24,015 nt of DNA from an uncultured Bacilli bacterium (lineage in GTDB: Bacteria > Bacillota_I > Bacilli_A > RF39 > UBA660). Position numbers and translations under genes: made by a program. The stretch is from positions 1 through 24,015 of the forward strand of contig CAKOMC010000020.1 in assembly GCA_934096535.1 (NCBI GenBank), read 5' to 3'. Positions 1 through 7,590 of this stretch are shown here, piece by piece (position 1 is the stretch's first letter; each line of letters starts with the position of its first letter). A model generated the notes under the pieces. It worked only from the letters and a program-made list of their open reading frames with translations. It made no database searches and was not told where the DNA came from.

Positions 1-1
1 A

Positions 2-757
2 AAACTTTTAAAATCTTTAGGAGGTTCTAATTTAAAATATAAGTGGTTAATAAGTGATATCGAGGCTTATCCCCAAAATAAGAGTTACAATGATTTATTT
101 AATAATGATTATATATTTTTATCTAATCATGAACTCCTAACCATATTAGAAAACGAAGACATTCAGTTTATTAATGGTATTTTTAGTGCTATCCCGGCTA
201 ATTTTAAGAAAAATGAAGTTTTCCAATACACCGTCCCTCGTATTAATAAGATAGATTTAAAATACTATGTAGCTTTAAATATCCAACATCCTTTAGCAGA
301 TATTGAAATAGCCTGCATCGACAGTACTTATTTTAGTATTACTTCAAGACAGGAAATAAATAAAGATCTTTTTAAGGAATACCCTTTAGCAACTCCTAAT
401 ATCGATACTCCAGAATCTTACTTCATTAAACCAAGTGATAATAAGCCCTTAAGATTAGCCTTTGAATTATCTTATTATAAAATAAATAAGAAAATAAGAA
501 ACTATAATGATTCTTTATATATTAATGAAGATAGATTTAATGATTTTATTAAAAAATACCCCTACTTTGATAAAACCACTTATAAAAACAAAGTTAGTAC
601 CTTCGATTACTATGGGACCAATTATTATAATAAAGATCAAACTAAATATATTTTAGATAATTTAATTAAAGATAACTGTAATAAAGATTTACCCATAATT
701 GCTTTTTTAACTAAGGCTTACCAAGAATATAAGGGTTTTTATATCCAGGGTCTATAA
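2..757 (+). CDS. 3' end of an unrecognised protein (DUF2691-like segment), truncated by window edge
   Basis: An open frame runs from base 2 to the TAA at 755-757 (about 251 codons); its start lies outside the window. I translated it directly. Residues about 12-110 contain YKWLISDIEAYP, then a FINGIFSAIP segment, then IEIACIDSTYFSI. From memory this order (W..DIE.YP, a strand-rich middle, a C-terminal D.SY-type strand) recalls the DUF2691 family of Bacillota. That is a recollection of pattern, not an alignment. The last 120 residues or so are Lys/Asn/Tyr-rich and look like an extra C-terminal part. No signal peptide or membrane helix is visible in the retained portion. There is no clear terminator behind it. 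Function unknown. Confidence 0.7.
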   Translation, partial: KLLKSLGGSNLKYKWLISDIEAYPQNKSYNDLFNNDYIFLSNHELLTILENEDIQFINGIFSAIPANFKKNEVFQYTVPRINKIDLKYYVALNIQHPLADIEIACIDSTYFSITSRQEINKDLFKEYPLATPNIDTPESYFIKPSDNKPLRLAFELSYYKINKKIRNYNDSLYINEDRFNDFIKKYPYFDKTTYKNKVSTFDYYGTNYYNKDQTKYILDNLIKDNCNKDLPIIAFLTKAYQEYKGFYIQGL

Positions 758-830
758 AATAATTTCTTAATATTAGATAATAAATACAGATTAAATTCTA
801 AAACTTATCATGTTACCATAGTTTAGCGTA

Positions 831-839
831 TGATATAAT
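831..839 (+). promoter_or_regulatory. extended -10 promoter element
   Basis: TGATATAAT is a perfect TGnTATAAT extended -10 box. No good -35 lies 17 bases upstream. The predicted transcription start falls at about 845, which is the A of an ATG, so a transcript from here would be nearly leaderless. Confidence 0.4.
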
Positions 840-844
840 TACAT

Positions 845-1065
845 ATGGAAATATTAAATAAAAAATGCGATATTTTATGAAAAATAGGAACATTATTAAT
901 TATATTAGTAAACTTATTATATCTAGCTTATATAATTTTTATGAAAATGTAACAAGTGATTTTAGAAATTTTAGTAATGGTATTCTACCTGGATTATCAA
1001 TTGGCTGCAATCTTATTGGTATAATTTTGAGCGGAGTATATATGACCAAAGAAAATAAAAAATAA
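845..1065 (+). pseudogene. probable broken small membrane protein gene
   Basis: Two frames together look like one small membrane protein. The frame of the ATG at 845 gives an 11-codon start ending in TGA at 878. After that stop the same frame encodes a strongly hydrophobic stretch (IGTLLIILVNLLYLAYIIF) until TAA at about 947. The frame open at 865-1065 carries a plausible second half: DFRNFSNGILPGLSIGCNLI, a short helix, then a MTKENKK-like basic end. Its own first 30 residues do not look like a helix. Neither the ATG at 865 nor the one at 845 has a Shine-Dalgarno sequence. I read this as a two-helix protein broken by a stop and a frameshift near 940-950. The alternative is an unbroken 66-aa ORF (865-1065) of unknown function. 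Confidence 0.35.
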
Positions 1066-1108
1066 TTGGGGCAAAATTTTATAAAAAGATAAAGATTAGC
1101 AACTTGTA

Positions 1109-1137
1109 TTGCTTGTTTTACTTACCTAAGCAAGCAA
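1109..1137. repeat. inverted repeat upstream of the P-type ATPase
   Basis: TTGCTTG (1109-1115) is mirrored by CAAGCAA (1131-1137) with a 15-base centre. There is no T-run after it, so it is a poor terminator. It lies just upstream of a TATAAT at 1149-1154, across the expected -35 area of the ATPase promoter, where a repressor or activator could bind. The regulatory role is inference. Confidence 0.4.
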
Positions 1138-1190
1138 AATAATTACGATATAATAAGGATTTAAAGATATAGAAAAAAGGAGAGATAAAA

Positions 1191-3740
1191 TTGTATTCTA
1201 AAAACGAAGAAGAAATATTTAAAACTTTAAATAGTAATATGGACGGCTTAAATAGTAAAGAAGCAAAGAAAAGATTAAATGATTATGGTCCAAATATTAT
1301 TCTAGACAAAAAGAAAAAGTCATGGATTTTAAGATTTTTAAAGCAATTTAATGATACTATGATTATTATCTTATTAGTAGTGGCATTGCTTTTATATTTC
1401 TATGGATTATTTTACTCTCATGAATATACGGATACTATTGTCATTCTTTTTGTAGTTTTTATAAACACTATTGTGGGATTTATTCAAGAGGAAAAAGCCG
1501 CCTTAATCTTAAAAGATTTAAAAAAATATGAAACTAGCACTTGTAAAGTTAAAAGAGATGACCAAATAATAGTAATAAATACCAAAGAATTAGTCCCTGG
1601 CGATATTATATATTTGGAATCTGGTGAAACAGTTCCGGCGGATATTAGAATCCTTTTAGGTGAAAATTTAAAAGTAGATGAATCAACCCTAACTGGCGAA
1701 AGCATCCCCGTTCAAAAAAGTGCCACTACTTTAAAAGAAAACTTAATTATCCAAGAGCAAAAAAACATGTTGTTTTTAGGAACAAGCATTACTAACGGAA
1801 AATGTACAGGCATAGTGGTAAGTACCGGAAAAAATACCGAGATAGGTAAAATTGCCTTATCCCTAAATAAAATTGATGAAATAGAAACTCCCCTACAATT
1901 AAAAATAAAAGAACTTTCTAAAAAGATAACATTTATAGTATTTATTATATTAATTTTTATATTCATTTTAGCATTAATTAACAAATATACCATTCTTGAA
2001 ATTATAATGCTATGTTCATCACTAGCAGTGGCTGCTATTCCAGAAGGATTACCAACAGTAATTACAATAACATTATCTGTTGGAATATCTAATTTGGCAA
2101 AGAAGAAAACCGTAGTAAAACAAATGCAAGCTGTAGAAACACTTGGAGCAATAGATATTATTTGTTCTGATAAGACAGGTACTATAACGCAAAATAAAAT
2201 GACTGTTCAAGAAGAATATGTAATAGATGAGAATATGCTTAATTATATATGTGCCCTTTGTAATGATGGTCTTATTTACGAAGATAAATACATAGGTGAC
2301 CCTACCGAAACTTGTTTATATGATTATCTATATAATAAAAAAATTGATTCTCTTAAAGTAAGAAAAAAATGCAAAAGAATATTAGATATACCTTTTGATA
2401 GTGATAGAAAGATGTTTACTACTTTAAATATAATTGATAATGATATATATATTTTATGTAAAGGTAGTATGGATTCCTTAATTGAGAAGGTAAATCTAAC
2501 TAAGACTGAACAAAAAGAAGTTTTAGATAAAGTTAAGAATCTTTCTAAAAAGGCTTTAAGAACTTTAGGATTTGCTTATAAAAAGTTAAATTATATTCCA
2601 AAAGATATTAAAGAATTAGAAAAAGAAGAAAATAATTTATCATTTGCTGGTATTTTAGGAATGATAGATCCACCTAGAGAAAGTGTTAAAGGAAGTGTCC
2701 TTTTATGTAAAAATGCAGGTATTAGACCAATAATGATTACAGGAGACTCTATAGATACAGCAACGGCTATTGCTAAAGATGTGGGAATTATAAGTAATGA
2801 TAAGGAAGCAATACTAGGAAGCCAACTAGATAAATATAATGATAAGGAACTAAAAAATATTGTTAAACAATACTCGGTGTATGCAAGAGTAAATCCAACT
2901 CATAAAGAAAGAATTGTTTTTGCCCTCCAAAATAGTGGAAAAATAGTAGCAATGACTGGAGATGGCGTTAATGATGCTCCGGCTATTAAAGATGCTCATG
3001 TCGGTGTGGGAATGGGTATTACCGGTACTGATGTTACAAAGTCAGCATCTGACATCGTATTAATGGATGATTCCTTTTCAACAATAGTTGTTGCTGTTGA
3101 AGAAGGAAGAAGAATATATAATAATATTAGAAATAATATAGTATTTTCATTATCAAGTAACTTTGCGGAGATATTTACGATTATTATAGGACTACTTACT
3201 AAATCAACAATTCTATTACCAATTTATATATTGTTTATTGACTTAGTAACCGATTCTATTCCTAGTATCTGTCTATCTTTTGAAAAAAGTGAAGATGACA
3301 TAATGAATAAAAAGCCTCGAGGTATTAATAAACCCTTATTTACTCCTTTTATAAAATCTTGTATAGCCTCTTCTGCTATCATTGAAACTATATTTGTAGT
3401 TTTTACTTACTTCATTAGTCTAAAAATGTTTGGACAAGAAACAGCCATGTCGCTTGCGCTTCTTTCAATGGTCGTTCAAGAAATAGTTTATTCTCTATCT
3501 TGTAGAAATTTAAAACAAGCAATTATTAAACAAGGATTATTTTCTAATAAAGCAATGAATTATGGGTTATTATTAATACTTTTAGTTGAACTTATAGTAT
3601 TTATTACCCCCATTGGAAAATTAATAAATATAACCTCGGTAAATATTAATTTGATATTAGTAGTATTCATAATAAACTTTTTGGCTTTATTCATTTATGA
3701 ATTAATTAAACCCTTGTTAGTAAAATGGTTTAAAGATTAG
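1191..3740 (+). CDS. cation-transporting P-type ATPase (type II, Ca2+-like)
   Basis: Integral membrane pump that would move a cation, most likely Ca2+, using an Asp-phosphate intermediate. Seen: actuator TGES at residues 168-171, membrane helix 4 PEGLP at 284-288, the phosphorylated Asp327 in CSDKTGT, and the hinge MTGDGVNDAPA at 588-598. Helix pairs flank the actuator loop and several helices follow the hinge. Relative to SERCA, helix 5 keeps SSNxxE, helix 6 reads D-LVTD where SERCA has N-LVTD, and the helix 8 Glu appears replaced (LSC for LSE). This suggests a single transport site of altered chemistry. At 849 aa it is slightly short for the family. The start is TTG with AAAGGAGA at 1176-1183; a TATAAT at 1149-1154 is the only promoter element seen. 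Substrate is inferred, not proven. Confidence 0.93.
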   Translation: MYSKNEEEIFKTLNSNMDGLNSKEAKKRLNDYGPNIILDKKKKSWILRFLKQFNDTMIIILLVVALLLYFYGLFYSHEYTDTIVILFVVFINTIVGFIQEEKAALILKDLKKYETSTCKVKRDDQIIVINTKELVPGDIIYLESGETVPADIRILLGENLKVDESTLTGESIPVQKSATTLKENLIIQEQKNMLFLGTSITNGKCTGIVVSTGKNTEIGKIALSLNKIDEIETPLQLKIKELSKKITFIVFIILIFIFILALINKYTILEIIMLCSSLAVAAIPEGLPTVITITLSVGISNLAKKKTVVKQMQAVETLGAIDIICSDKTGTITQNKMTVQEEYVIDENMLNYICALCNDGLIYEDKYIGDPTETCLYDYLYNKKIDSLKVRKKCKRILDIPFDSDRKMFTTLNIIDNDIYILCKGSMDSLIEKVNLTKTEQKEVLDKVKNLSKKALRTLGFAYKKLNYIPKDIKELEKEENNLSFAGILGMIDPPRESVKGSVLLCKNAGIRPIMITGDSIDTATAIAKDVGIISNDKEAILGSQLDKYNDKELKNIVKQYSVYARVNPTHKERIVFALQNSGKIVAMTGDGVNDAPAIKDAHVGVGMGITGTDVTKSASDIVLMDDSFSTIVVAVEEGRRIYNNIRNNIVFSLSSNFAEIFTIIIGLLTKSTILLPIYILFIDLVTDSIPSICLSFEKSEDDIMNKKPRGINKPLFTPFIKSCIASSAIIETIFVVFTYFISLKMFGQETAMSLALLSMVVQEIVYSLSCRNLKQAIIKQGLFSNKAMNYGLLLILLVELIVFITPIGKLINITSVNINLILVVFIINFLALFIYELIKPLLVKWFKD

Positions 3741-3840
3741 AATATTATTACTTATAATAATGTTTAAAATATCAATAACCATAGTTTTAGATACATCAAG
3801 TAATGATTCTACTATTATTTTATTTATAAGTTAATTATGA

Positions 3841-3868
3841 TTGACAGAACTTATTTTTTAATTATAAT
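3841..3868 (+). promoter_or_regulatory. consensus sigma-A promoter of the lipoprotein gene
   Basis: TTGACA (3841-3846), a 16-base spacer and TATAAT (3863-3868). Both hexamers match the consensus exactly. The start codon follows about 30 bases later, giving a short leader with AGGAAAGGA as ribosome binding site. This predicts strong constitutive transcription. Confidence 0.8.
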
Positions 3869-3898
3869 ATTGTCTTAACAGGAAAGGATATTATTAAT

Positions 3899-4390
3899 AT
3901 GAAAAAAGACGAATTATTAAAGCTAAAATCAGTAATCATAGCAATGGCTATGACTATGAGTCTTAGTGCTTGTCAAAAGGATGCAAAGAATCAAAAATAT
4001 CAAGTTAATTATACAGCAGTATCTAATTCAAAATCTGCAGTATCTACTAATGATAACGATAGTAAGTCTTATGATGTATTTAGTGCATCATCAGGATATT
4101 CATTTATTGCTACATGCAGTGCAGTTGTTATTGAGAATGAAAAAGCAATCATTTATGATTTATCAAGTTACACTGTAGAACAGGATAATACCATTTTAAA
4201 ACTACCTACAGGTATGGAAGACAAAATAACGGTTCCAAGCAATAATGTATATATATTTGAAACAGCAAGTCATCATAAGGATGCAGTGGCATTTGCTAAT
4301 TATTACTATGAAAATGTTATTACTTATGATGAATTAGTTTCTAAGACTTATGATGAAGCAGAAGAGCAAAAATTAAGTTTAAATAAGTAA
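3899..4390 (+). CDS. putative lipoprotein, unknown function
   Basis: 163-aa protein with a lipoprotein signal peptide: a short Lys-containing start, a hydrophobic core at residues 9-22 and the lipobox LSAC with Cys25 as the lipidated residue. It would be anchored outside the cytoplasmic membrane. Residues 26-65 are Ser/Asn-rich and look like a flexible linker. The rest is a small mixed domain ending in a charged helix, with no family I recognise. It stands alone, with its own consensus promoter (3841-3868), ribosome binding site and terminator (4396-4429), so it is probably a well-expressed single-gene unit. The ATPase upstream is separated by 158 bases and need not be linked functionally. 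Confidence 0.8.
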   Translation: MKKDELLKLKSVIIAMAMTMSLSACQKDAKNQKYQVNYTAVSNSKSAVSTNDNDSKSYDVFSASSGYSFIATCSAVVIENEKAIIYDLSSYTVEQDNTILKLPTGMEDKITVPSNNVYIFETASHHKDAVAFANYYYENVITYDELVSKTYDEAEEQKLSLNK

Positions 4391-4395
4391 TTATG

Positions 4396-4429
4396 AATTG
4401 TTAGAATAGTTTGGTTCTAACAATTTTTT
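4396..4429 (+). terminator. intrinsic terminator of the lipoprotein gene
   Basis: Perfect 11-bp stem AATTGTTAGAA / TTCTAACAATT with an 8-base loop (4407-4414), running into TTTTTT at 4424-4429. It begins six bases after the lipoprotein stop codon. Confidence 0.88.
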
Positions 4430-4449
4430 AGTACTTTTGAAAAAATTAT

Positions 4450-4481
4450 AAAAAACTCACGAACAGTTAAATTCGTAAGTT
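4450..4481 (-). terminator. intrinsic terminator of the tRNA operon
   Basis: On the minus strand AACTTACGAA pairs with TTCGTGAGTT around an 8-base loop (one T-G pair) and is followed by a T-run (A-run at 4450-4455 on the plus strand). It lies 9 bases after tRNA-Gly. Confidence 0.82.
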
Positions 4482-4490
4482 AATTTCAAA

Positions 4491-4564
4491 TGGAGCAGGC
4501 AACGGGAATCGGACCCGCATCCTAAGCTTGGGAAGCTCATATTCTACCACTAAACTATGCCTGC
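4491..4564 (-). tRNA. tRNA-Gly (anticodon CCC)
   Basis: The reverse complement folds as a full cloverleaf. Acceptor GCAGGCA pairs with TGCCTGC, discriminator is T and CCA is encoded. The D-loop has AGTGGTA. The anticodon stem TGAGC/GCTTA holds the loop TTCCCAA, so the anticodon is CCC, reading GGG. The T-stem is GCGGG/CCCGT. The T-loop reads TCCGATT, so position 55 is C where almost all tRNAs have T (pseudouridine). It is second in a two-tRNA transcript after tRNA-Cys. Confidence 0.93.
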
Positions 4565-4570
4565 ATATTA

Positions 4571-4592
4571 GAAAAGCCCCAATTTGGAGCTT
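4571..4592 (-). terminator. terminator-like hairpin between tRNA-Cys and tRNA-Gly
   Basis: On the minus strand AAGCTCC-AAATT-GGGGCTT is a 7-bp stem with a 5-base loop, followed by TTC. It sits between the two tRNAs, only 6 bases before tRNA-Gly. The T-run is short and tRNA-Gly has no room for its own promoter, so it is either a leaky terminator or a processing hairpin. Confidence 0.45.
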
Positions 4593-4603
4593 ATTTTTTA
4601 CAT

Positions 4604-4677
4604 TGGAGGGACCTACCAGATTTGAACTGGTGATGGGGGAGTTGCAGTCCCGTGCCTTACCACTTGGCTAAAGTCCC
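4604..4677 (-). tRNA. tRNA-Cys (anticodon GCA)
   Basis: The reverse complement gives acceptor GGGACTT/AGGTCCC, D-arm AGCCAAGTGGTAAGGC, and the anticodon loop CTGCAAC with anticodon GCA. The T-arm ACCAG-TTCAAAT-CTGGT is standard and TCCA is encoded at the 3' end. It is first in the leftward tRNA transcript, with a strong promoter directly upstream at 4690-4718. Confidence 0.95.
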
Positions 4678-4689
4678 AACACACTTTTA

Positions 4690-4718
4690 ATTCTATCTTA
4701 AAACGAACTTTTTGTCAA
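4690..4718 (-). promoter_or_regulatory. tRNA operon promoter
   Basis: Minus strand TTGACA (4713-4718), 17-base spacer, TAGAAT (4690-4695). The tRNA-Cys 5' end lies 12 bases after the -10 box, as expected for a tRNA promoter with a very short leader. Confidence 0.8.
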
Positions 4719-4761
4719 TTATTCATCTAGCCATTTGGTACTATTTTATGCATTTTTCTAA

Positions 4762-4778
4762 AAAAATTACCAATTTTT
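4762..4778 (-). terminator. weak A/T-only hairpin behind the 4796-7533 operon
   Basis: AAAAATT-ggt-AATTTTT on the minus strand, 17 bases after the last stop codon of the operon. The stem has no G-C pair, so termination would be weak. It is the only candidate before the tRNA promoter. Confidence 0.3.
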
Positions 4779-4795
4779 ATAAATAAAGTCCCATT

Positions 4796-5086
4796 TTATC
4801 TTTTACTTTTGAAAAGTAATTCTTCTTCTACTCTTTTATTTATAACATTTTCTTTACTTTGTAAATTATTTACATAAAATTCTAATTTTATAATTTCATT
4901 AGTTAACTTAGTTATTTCTGCTAGCTCTTTATCCTCAAGATAACCTATATTATCCCCTTTTAAAAAGTTTTTCTTTTCTTTTTCTTTAACTAAAACTACT
5001 TTTAATAATTTTAATCTTTTTAACTCCGTTTTTCTTCTTTTTAATTCTTTTCTAACATCATTTAAATCACACTCATTATAAGTCAT
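4796..5086 (-). CDS. small coiled-coil protein, unknown function
   Basis: 96 residues, very rich in Lys, Glu and Leu. Two helical stretches (about 7-45 and 50-90) have heptad-like Leu/Ile/Val spacing, suggesting an antiparallel coiled coil or helical hairpin. No signal peptide, membrane helix or known motif is visible, so a cytoplasmic location is likely. It is the last gene of a four-gene leftward operon and overlaps the end of the preceding gene by 11 bases, which suggests translational coupling. A possible ribosome binding site (AGGAAGG) lies 16 bases upstream inside that gene, farther than ideal. I do not recognise it. Confidence 0.6.
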   Translation of the reverse strand: MTYNECDLNDVRKELKRRKTELKRLKLLKVVLVKEKEKKNFLKGDNIGYLEDKELAEITKLTNEIIKLEFYVNNLQSKENVINKRVEEELLFKSKR

Positions 5087-5972
5087 TATTACTTTTTCTA
5101 AACCTTCCTATAATTATTAAACTTAAAAAAACTATTCCTATCAATAAAACTAAATAACTATTTTTATCTTTTAAATCAGAAGCTTTAACCTGTAAAGTAT
5201 CGCTACTAACTAAATGATTGTCTATATAAGCCCTAAAATAATAATCATCTACTTCTTTAACATCAATACTAATCTTATTATTTTTACTATTCTTACTACA
5301 ATCAACACTACCTACTTTTTCATATGAAAACTCATTATCTTCTTTAGCATAATATAAATTACAAGTACTATTATCTAAATTGCTACTTATACTTAAAGTT
5401 ATTTTATCCTTATTTATACTTATTACTTTAATACTAGGACTTTCTAAATTTATTTTATCTTCCCTAATCTTATAATCTAAACTAATTTTAAAACTAGTAA
5501 TTATCTTATCTTTTTCTAATTCTCCTTCTAAATTAATAATACTATAATCACTATATTTAACTTCTAATTTATCATCATTAAAGTTAGTACTTTTTAAATA
5601 ATCTTCATTAATACTTAGTATATCTTGCTTACTATTACCATTTAACTTAGCAATAATATCTATTATTTCAAGAGTCCAAGGTTCATTATTATCTAAAACA
5701 TCATATCTATTATTTATATCCCCTTTAAAAGTATTTTCTAAAGTATTATTTTTTAAAGTATAAGTAACTGTATTTAGCTCTTTATCATCTTTAATACTTG
5801 GGTATTTTATAGTAATTTTATTATTATCATTAGTAACTTTAGTACTCCCCATATTTTGATACATTTGATATGTTGATGTTTCTTTTAATTCTTTAGTTAT
5901 ATCATTAAGACTTAAAGCCTTAACATTAGAGAAACTAAGAATTAGAAAAGTTATAAAAATTATTTTTTTCAT
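5076..5972 (-). CDS. secreted protein anchored by a C-terminal membrane helix
   Basis: 298 residues. A signal peptide (MKK start, hydrophobic core to about residue 15, likely cut after VKA near 19) is followed by about 250 residues that should be outside the cell. A membrane helix at about 272-290 and the short basic tail RFRKSNNDL follow. No LPxTG motif is visible. The outside part is Lys/Asp/Asn-rich and beta-like. Its second half (about 180-262, with a spaced Cys pair around NLDNSTCNLYY and GSVDCSK) has the look of a fibronectin/Ig-like fold, which is only an impression. The start has GGGGATAA nine bases upstream, inside the end of the nucleotidase gene. Unknown function; third gene of the operon. 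Confidence 0.75.
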   Translation of the reverse strand: MKKIIFITFLILSFSNVKALSLNDITKELKETSTYQMYQNMGSTKVTNDNNKITIKYPSIKDDKELNTVTYTLKNNTLENTFKGDINNRYDVLDNNEPWTLEIIDIIAKLNGNSKQDILSINEDYLKSTNFNDDKLEVKYSDYSIINLEGELEKDKIITSFKISLDYKIREDKINLESPSIKVISINKDKITLSISSNLDNSTCNLYYAKEDNEFSYEKVGSVDCSKNSKNNKISIDVKEVDDYYFRAYIDNHLVSSDTLQVKASDLKDKNSYLVLLIGIVFLSLIIIGRFRKSNNDL

Positions 5973-5976
5973 CTAA

Positions 5977-6624
5977 TTACTTTATCCCCTGCTTCTTCAA
6001 ACCTAATTTTTTTTCTTTAGCAGTAGCAACGATTTTAGGTTCTAAAAGAATTTTACATACTTCTTGCCAACCAGTGCGATAATCATAACCGGCTCTTATA
6101 ATACCTAATTCTTTCAATTTTTCATCAGATACATTCTTATTGTGATATGACGGAAATAAAATTCTAATTGGAATATCCGGGTTTAAATTACTAACTAAAT
6201 CATCAATTTGAATATCACCAACACATACATTCTTAGCGCCTGTAAAAATATAGTTTTTAGCTGGTATTACCTCTTCAGGAATTAAACGATAAAGCATCTC
6301 AAATTTACTTTTGAAAATGCGTCCTGAGTTTTTTAAGTCAAAAGGATTACGGCAATCACTGCAAGGATAAATATCATAATACTTACTTAAAATACTAAGT
6401 GCTTCTAAAGCCCCCGGTAAAATAACCGGCTTAGCATATTGATCTTTGGTACTGGCAAATTCATAAAAGGCTTCTTTTTTAGCAGTAGGTATTGCCACTT
6501 CATCAATATAATAATCTTTAAAATCATCTATTTTATAGTTGGCACCTAAAAATTCATTAACAAGTTCTAAATAACCCGAAAAGCAAAATACCTCATCAAT
6601 ATCTAATAAAATCTTCTTTTTCAT
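5977..6624 (-). CDS. 5'(3')-deoxyribonucleotidase-like HAD hydrolase
   Basis: 215-residue cytoplasmic HAD-superfamily protein resembling the NT5C/YqfW/YorS nucleotidases, which remove phosphate from deoxynucleoside monophosphates. HAD motif I is LLDIDEV, with nucleophile Asp8 and acid/base Asp10. Motif II is around Ser89 in YPCSD. Motif III/IV is GDIQIDD, with Asp137 and Asp141/Asp142 as Mg2+ ligands. The small helical cap lies at about 15-75. The Lys-rich C-terminus (about 195-215) is an extension. The gene sits 6 bases after the hydrolase gene, whose stop codon lies inside the AGGAG ribosome binding region, so translation is probably coupled. The exact substrate cannot be told from sequence. 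Confidence 0.8.
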   Translation of the reverse strand: MKKKILLDIDEVFCFSGYLELVNEFLGANYKIDDFKDYYIDEVAIPTAKKEAFYEFASTKDQYAKPVILPGALEALSILSKYYDIYPCSDCRNPFDLKNSGRIFKSKFEMLYRLIPEEVIPAKNYIFTGAKNVCVGDIQIDDLVSNLNPDIPIRILFPSYHNKNVSDEKLKELGIIRAGYDYRTGWQEVCKILLEPKIVATAKEKKLGLKKQGIK

Positions 6625-6630
6625 AATCTC

Positions 6631-7533
6631 CTACTCCTCAATAAACTTTAATATATCGGCAAGAATACCATCTTTTTCTTCTTCTTGTAACAACTCATGA
6701 CGAAGACTATCATAGGTTTTAGCTCTTACATCTTGATATCCTAACCTTTTCATAAATAACTCTAAATCTTTAAATTTATTTAAATTACCAATTACCGGAT
6801 CATCACTACCAGCCATTAAAAGAATTTGTAAATTCTTATTTTTAACTAGATATTTATGCTTTTGAAAGGCCCTTTTTTGCAATTTATAAAGATTAAGAAA
6901 ACCATTTGTTGTAAAAGTAAAACCACATAAATCATCGTTATTATAATTAATAACATTTTTCTTATTCTTACTTAACCATTCATTTTTATTTTGATATGGT
7001 TTGTTGAAGCTGTTGAAGGTTAAGTAATTTAGAAATTTATTAGGCTTTTTAGCTCCCCCAAATATTTTACTTAAACTGGCAAGACCTAAACCAATATCAA
7101 CTAAATTATTTTTAGTTGGTGGCCCGCAAAGAATAACTTTGGTAATTTCATCATCATATTTCTGTAAAAAGGACCTAGCTATTAGGGAACCCATACTATG
7201 AGCCAAAAGAATTGTATTATTTATTTGGTATCTATTTTGAAAAAATTTTAGAACATTATATAAGTCTTGGCTAAGAGTAGTTTCATCTTTGGAATAAAAG
7301 TAGCCTAAATCGCTTGCTTCTTTAACACTCTTACCATGACCACGATGGTCGTAAACAATTCCAAGATAAGATGATTGAGCTAATGTTTCTAAAAAGTAAT
7401 TGTATCTTTCTTTATGTTCACTCATACCATGAGCAATGACAACTAAGCCTTTAATTTTCATTTTGGGAATTATGTAGTTTACATCTAAATCAATATTATC
7501 AATACATGATTTTATAGTTACATTATTTATCAT
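6631..7533 (-). CDS. alpha/beta hydrolase, monoacylglycerol lipase/lysophospholipase-like
   Basis: 300-residue serine hydrolase of the Hydrolase_4/S33 type, which typically cleaves acyl esters of monoglycerides or lysophospholipids. The oxyanion-hole segment is AHGMSEH (35-41), followed by YDHRGHGKS (61-69). The nucleophile is Ser113 in AHSMGS, with Asp245 in AGSDDP and His279 in SLRHE completing the triad. A helical lid-like insert covers about 145-215. No signal peptide is present, so it acts in the cytoplasm or at the inner membrane face. It is the first gene of the operon, with GGAG ahead of the ATG and a promoter at 7555-7583. The combination with a nucleotidase and a surface protein gives no obvious pathway. 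Confidence 0.88.
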   Translation of the reverse strand: MINNVTIKSCIDNIDLDVNYIIPKMKIKGLVVIAHGMSEHKERYNYFLETLAQSSYLGIVYDHRGHGKSVKEASDLGYFYSKDETTLSQDLYNVLKFFQNRYQINNTILLAHSMGSLIARSFLQKYDDEITKVILCGPPTKNNLVDIGLGLASLSKIFGGAKKPNKFLNYLTFNSFNKPYQNKNEWLSKNKKNVINYNNDDLCGFTFTTNGFLNLYKLQKRAFQKHKYLVKNKNLQILLMAGSDDPVIGNLNKFKDLELFMKRLGYQDVRAKTYDSLRHELLQEEEKDGILADILKFIEE

Positions 7534-7554
7534 TCATACTCCATTTCTTATTTA

Positions 7555-7583
7555 ATTATAAAAGAATTTTAGTGTTTGTACAA
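7555..7583 (-). promoter_or_regulatory. promoter of the hydrolase operon
   Basis: Minus strand TTGTAC (7578-7583), 17-base spacer, TATAAT (7555-7560). The -35 box matches only TTG of the consensus but is part of the palindrome TTGTACAA. The ATG follows 22 bases later. Confidence 0.5.
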
Positions 7584-7590
7584 CATAAGA

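Noticed and set aside
1484..1993. Two minus-strand ORFs within the P-type ATPase
   Set aside because: They lie opposite conserved ATPase motifs and show no ribosome binding sites.
3741..3780. A/T-only inverted repeat ATTATTA-ctta-TAATAAT as terminator of the ATPase
   Set aside because: No G-C pair in the stem and no T-run after it; such hairpins are expected by chance in this base composition.
3966..4178. 70-aa ORF inside the lipoprotein gene
   Set aside because: Different frame of a gene with promoter, ribosome binding site, lipobox and terminator; no start signal of its own.
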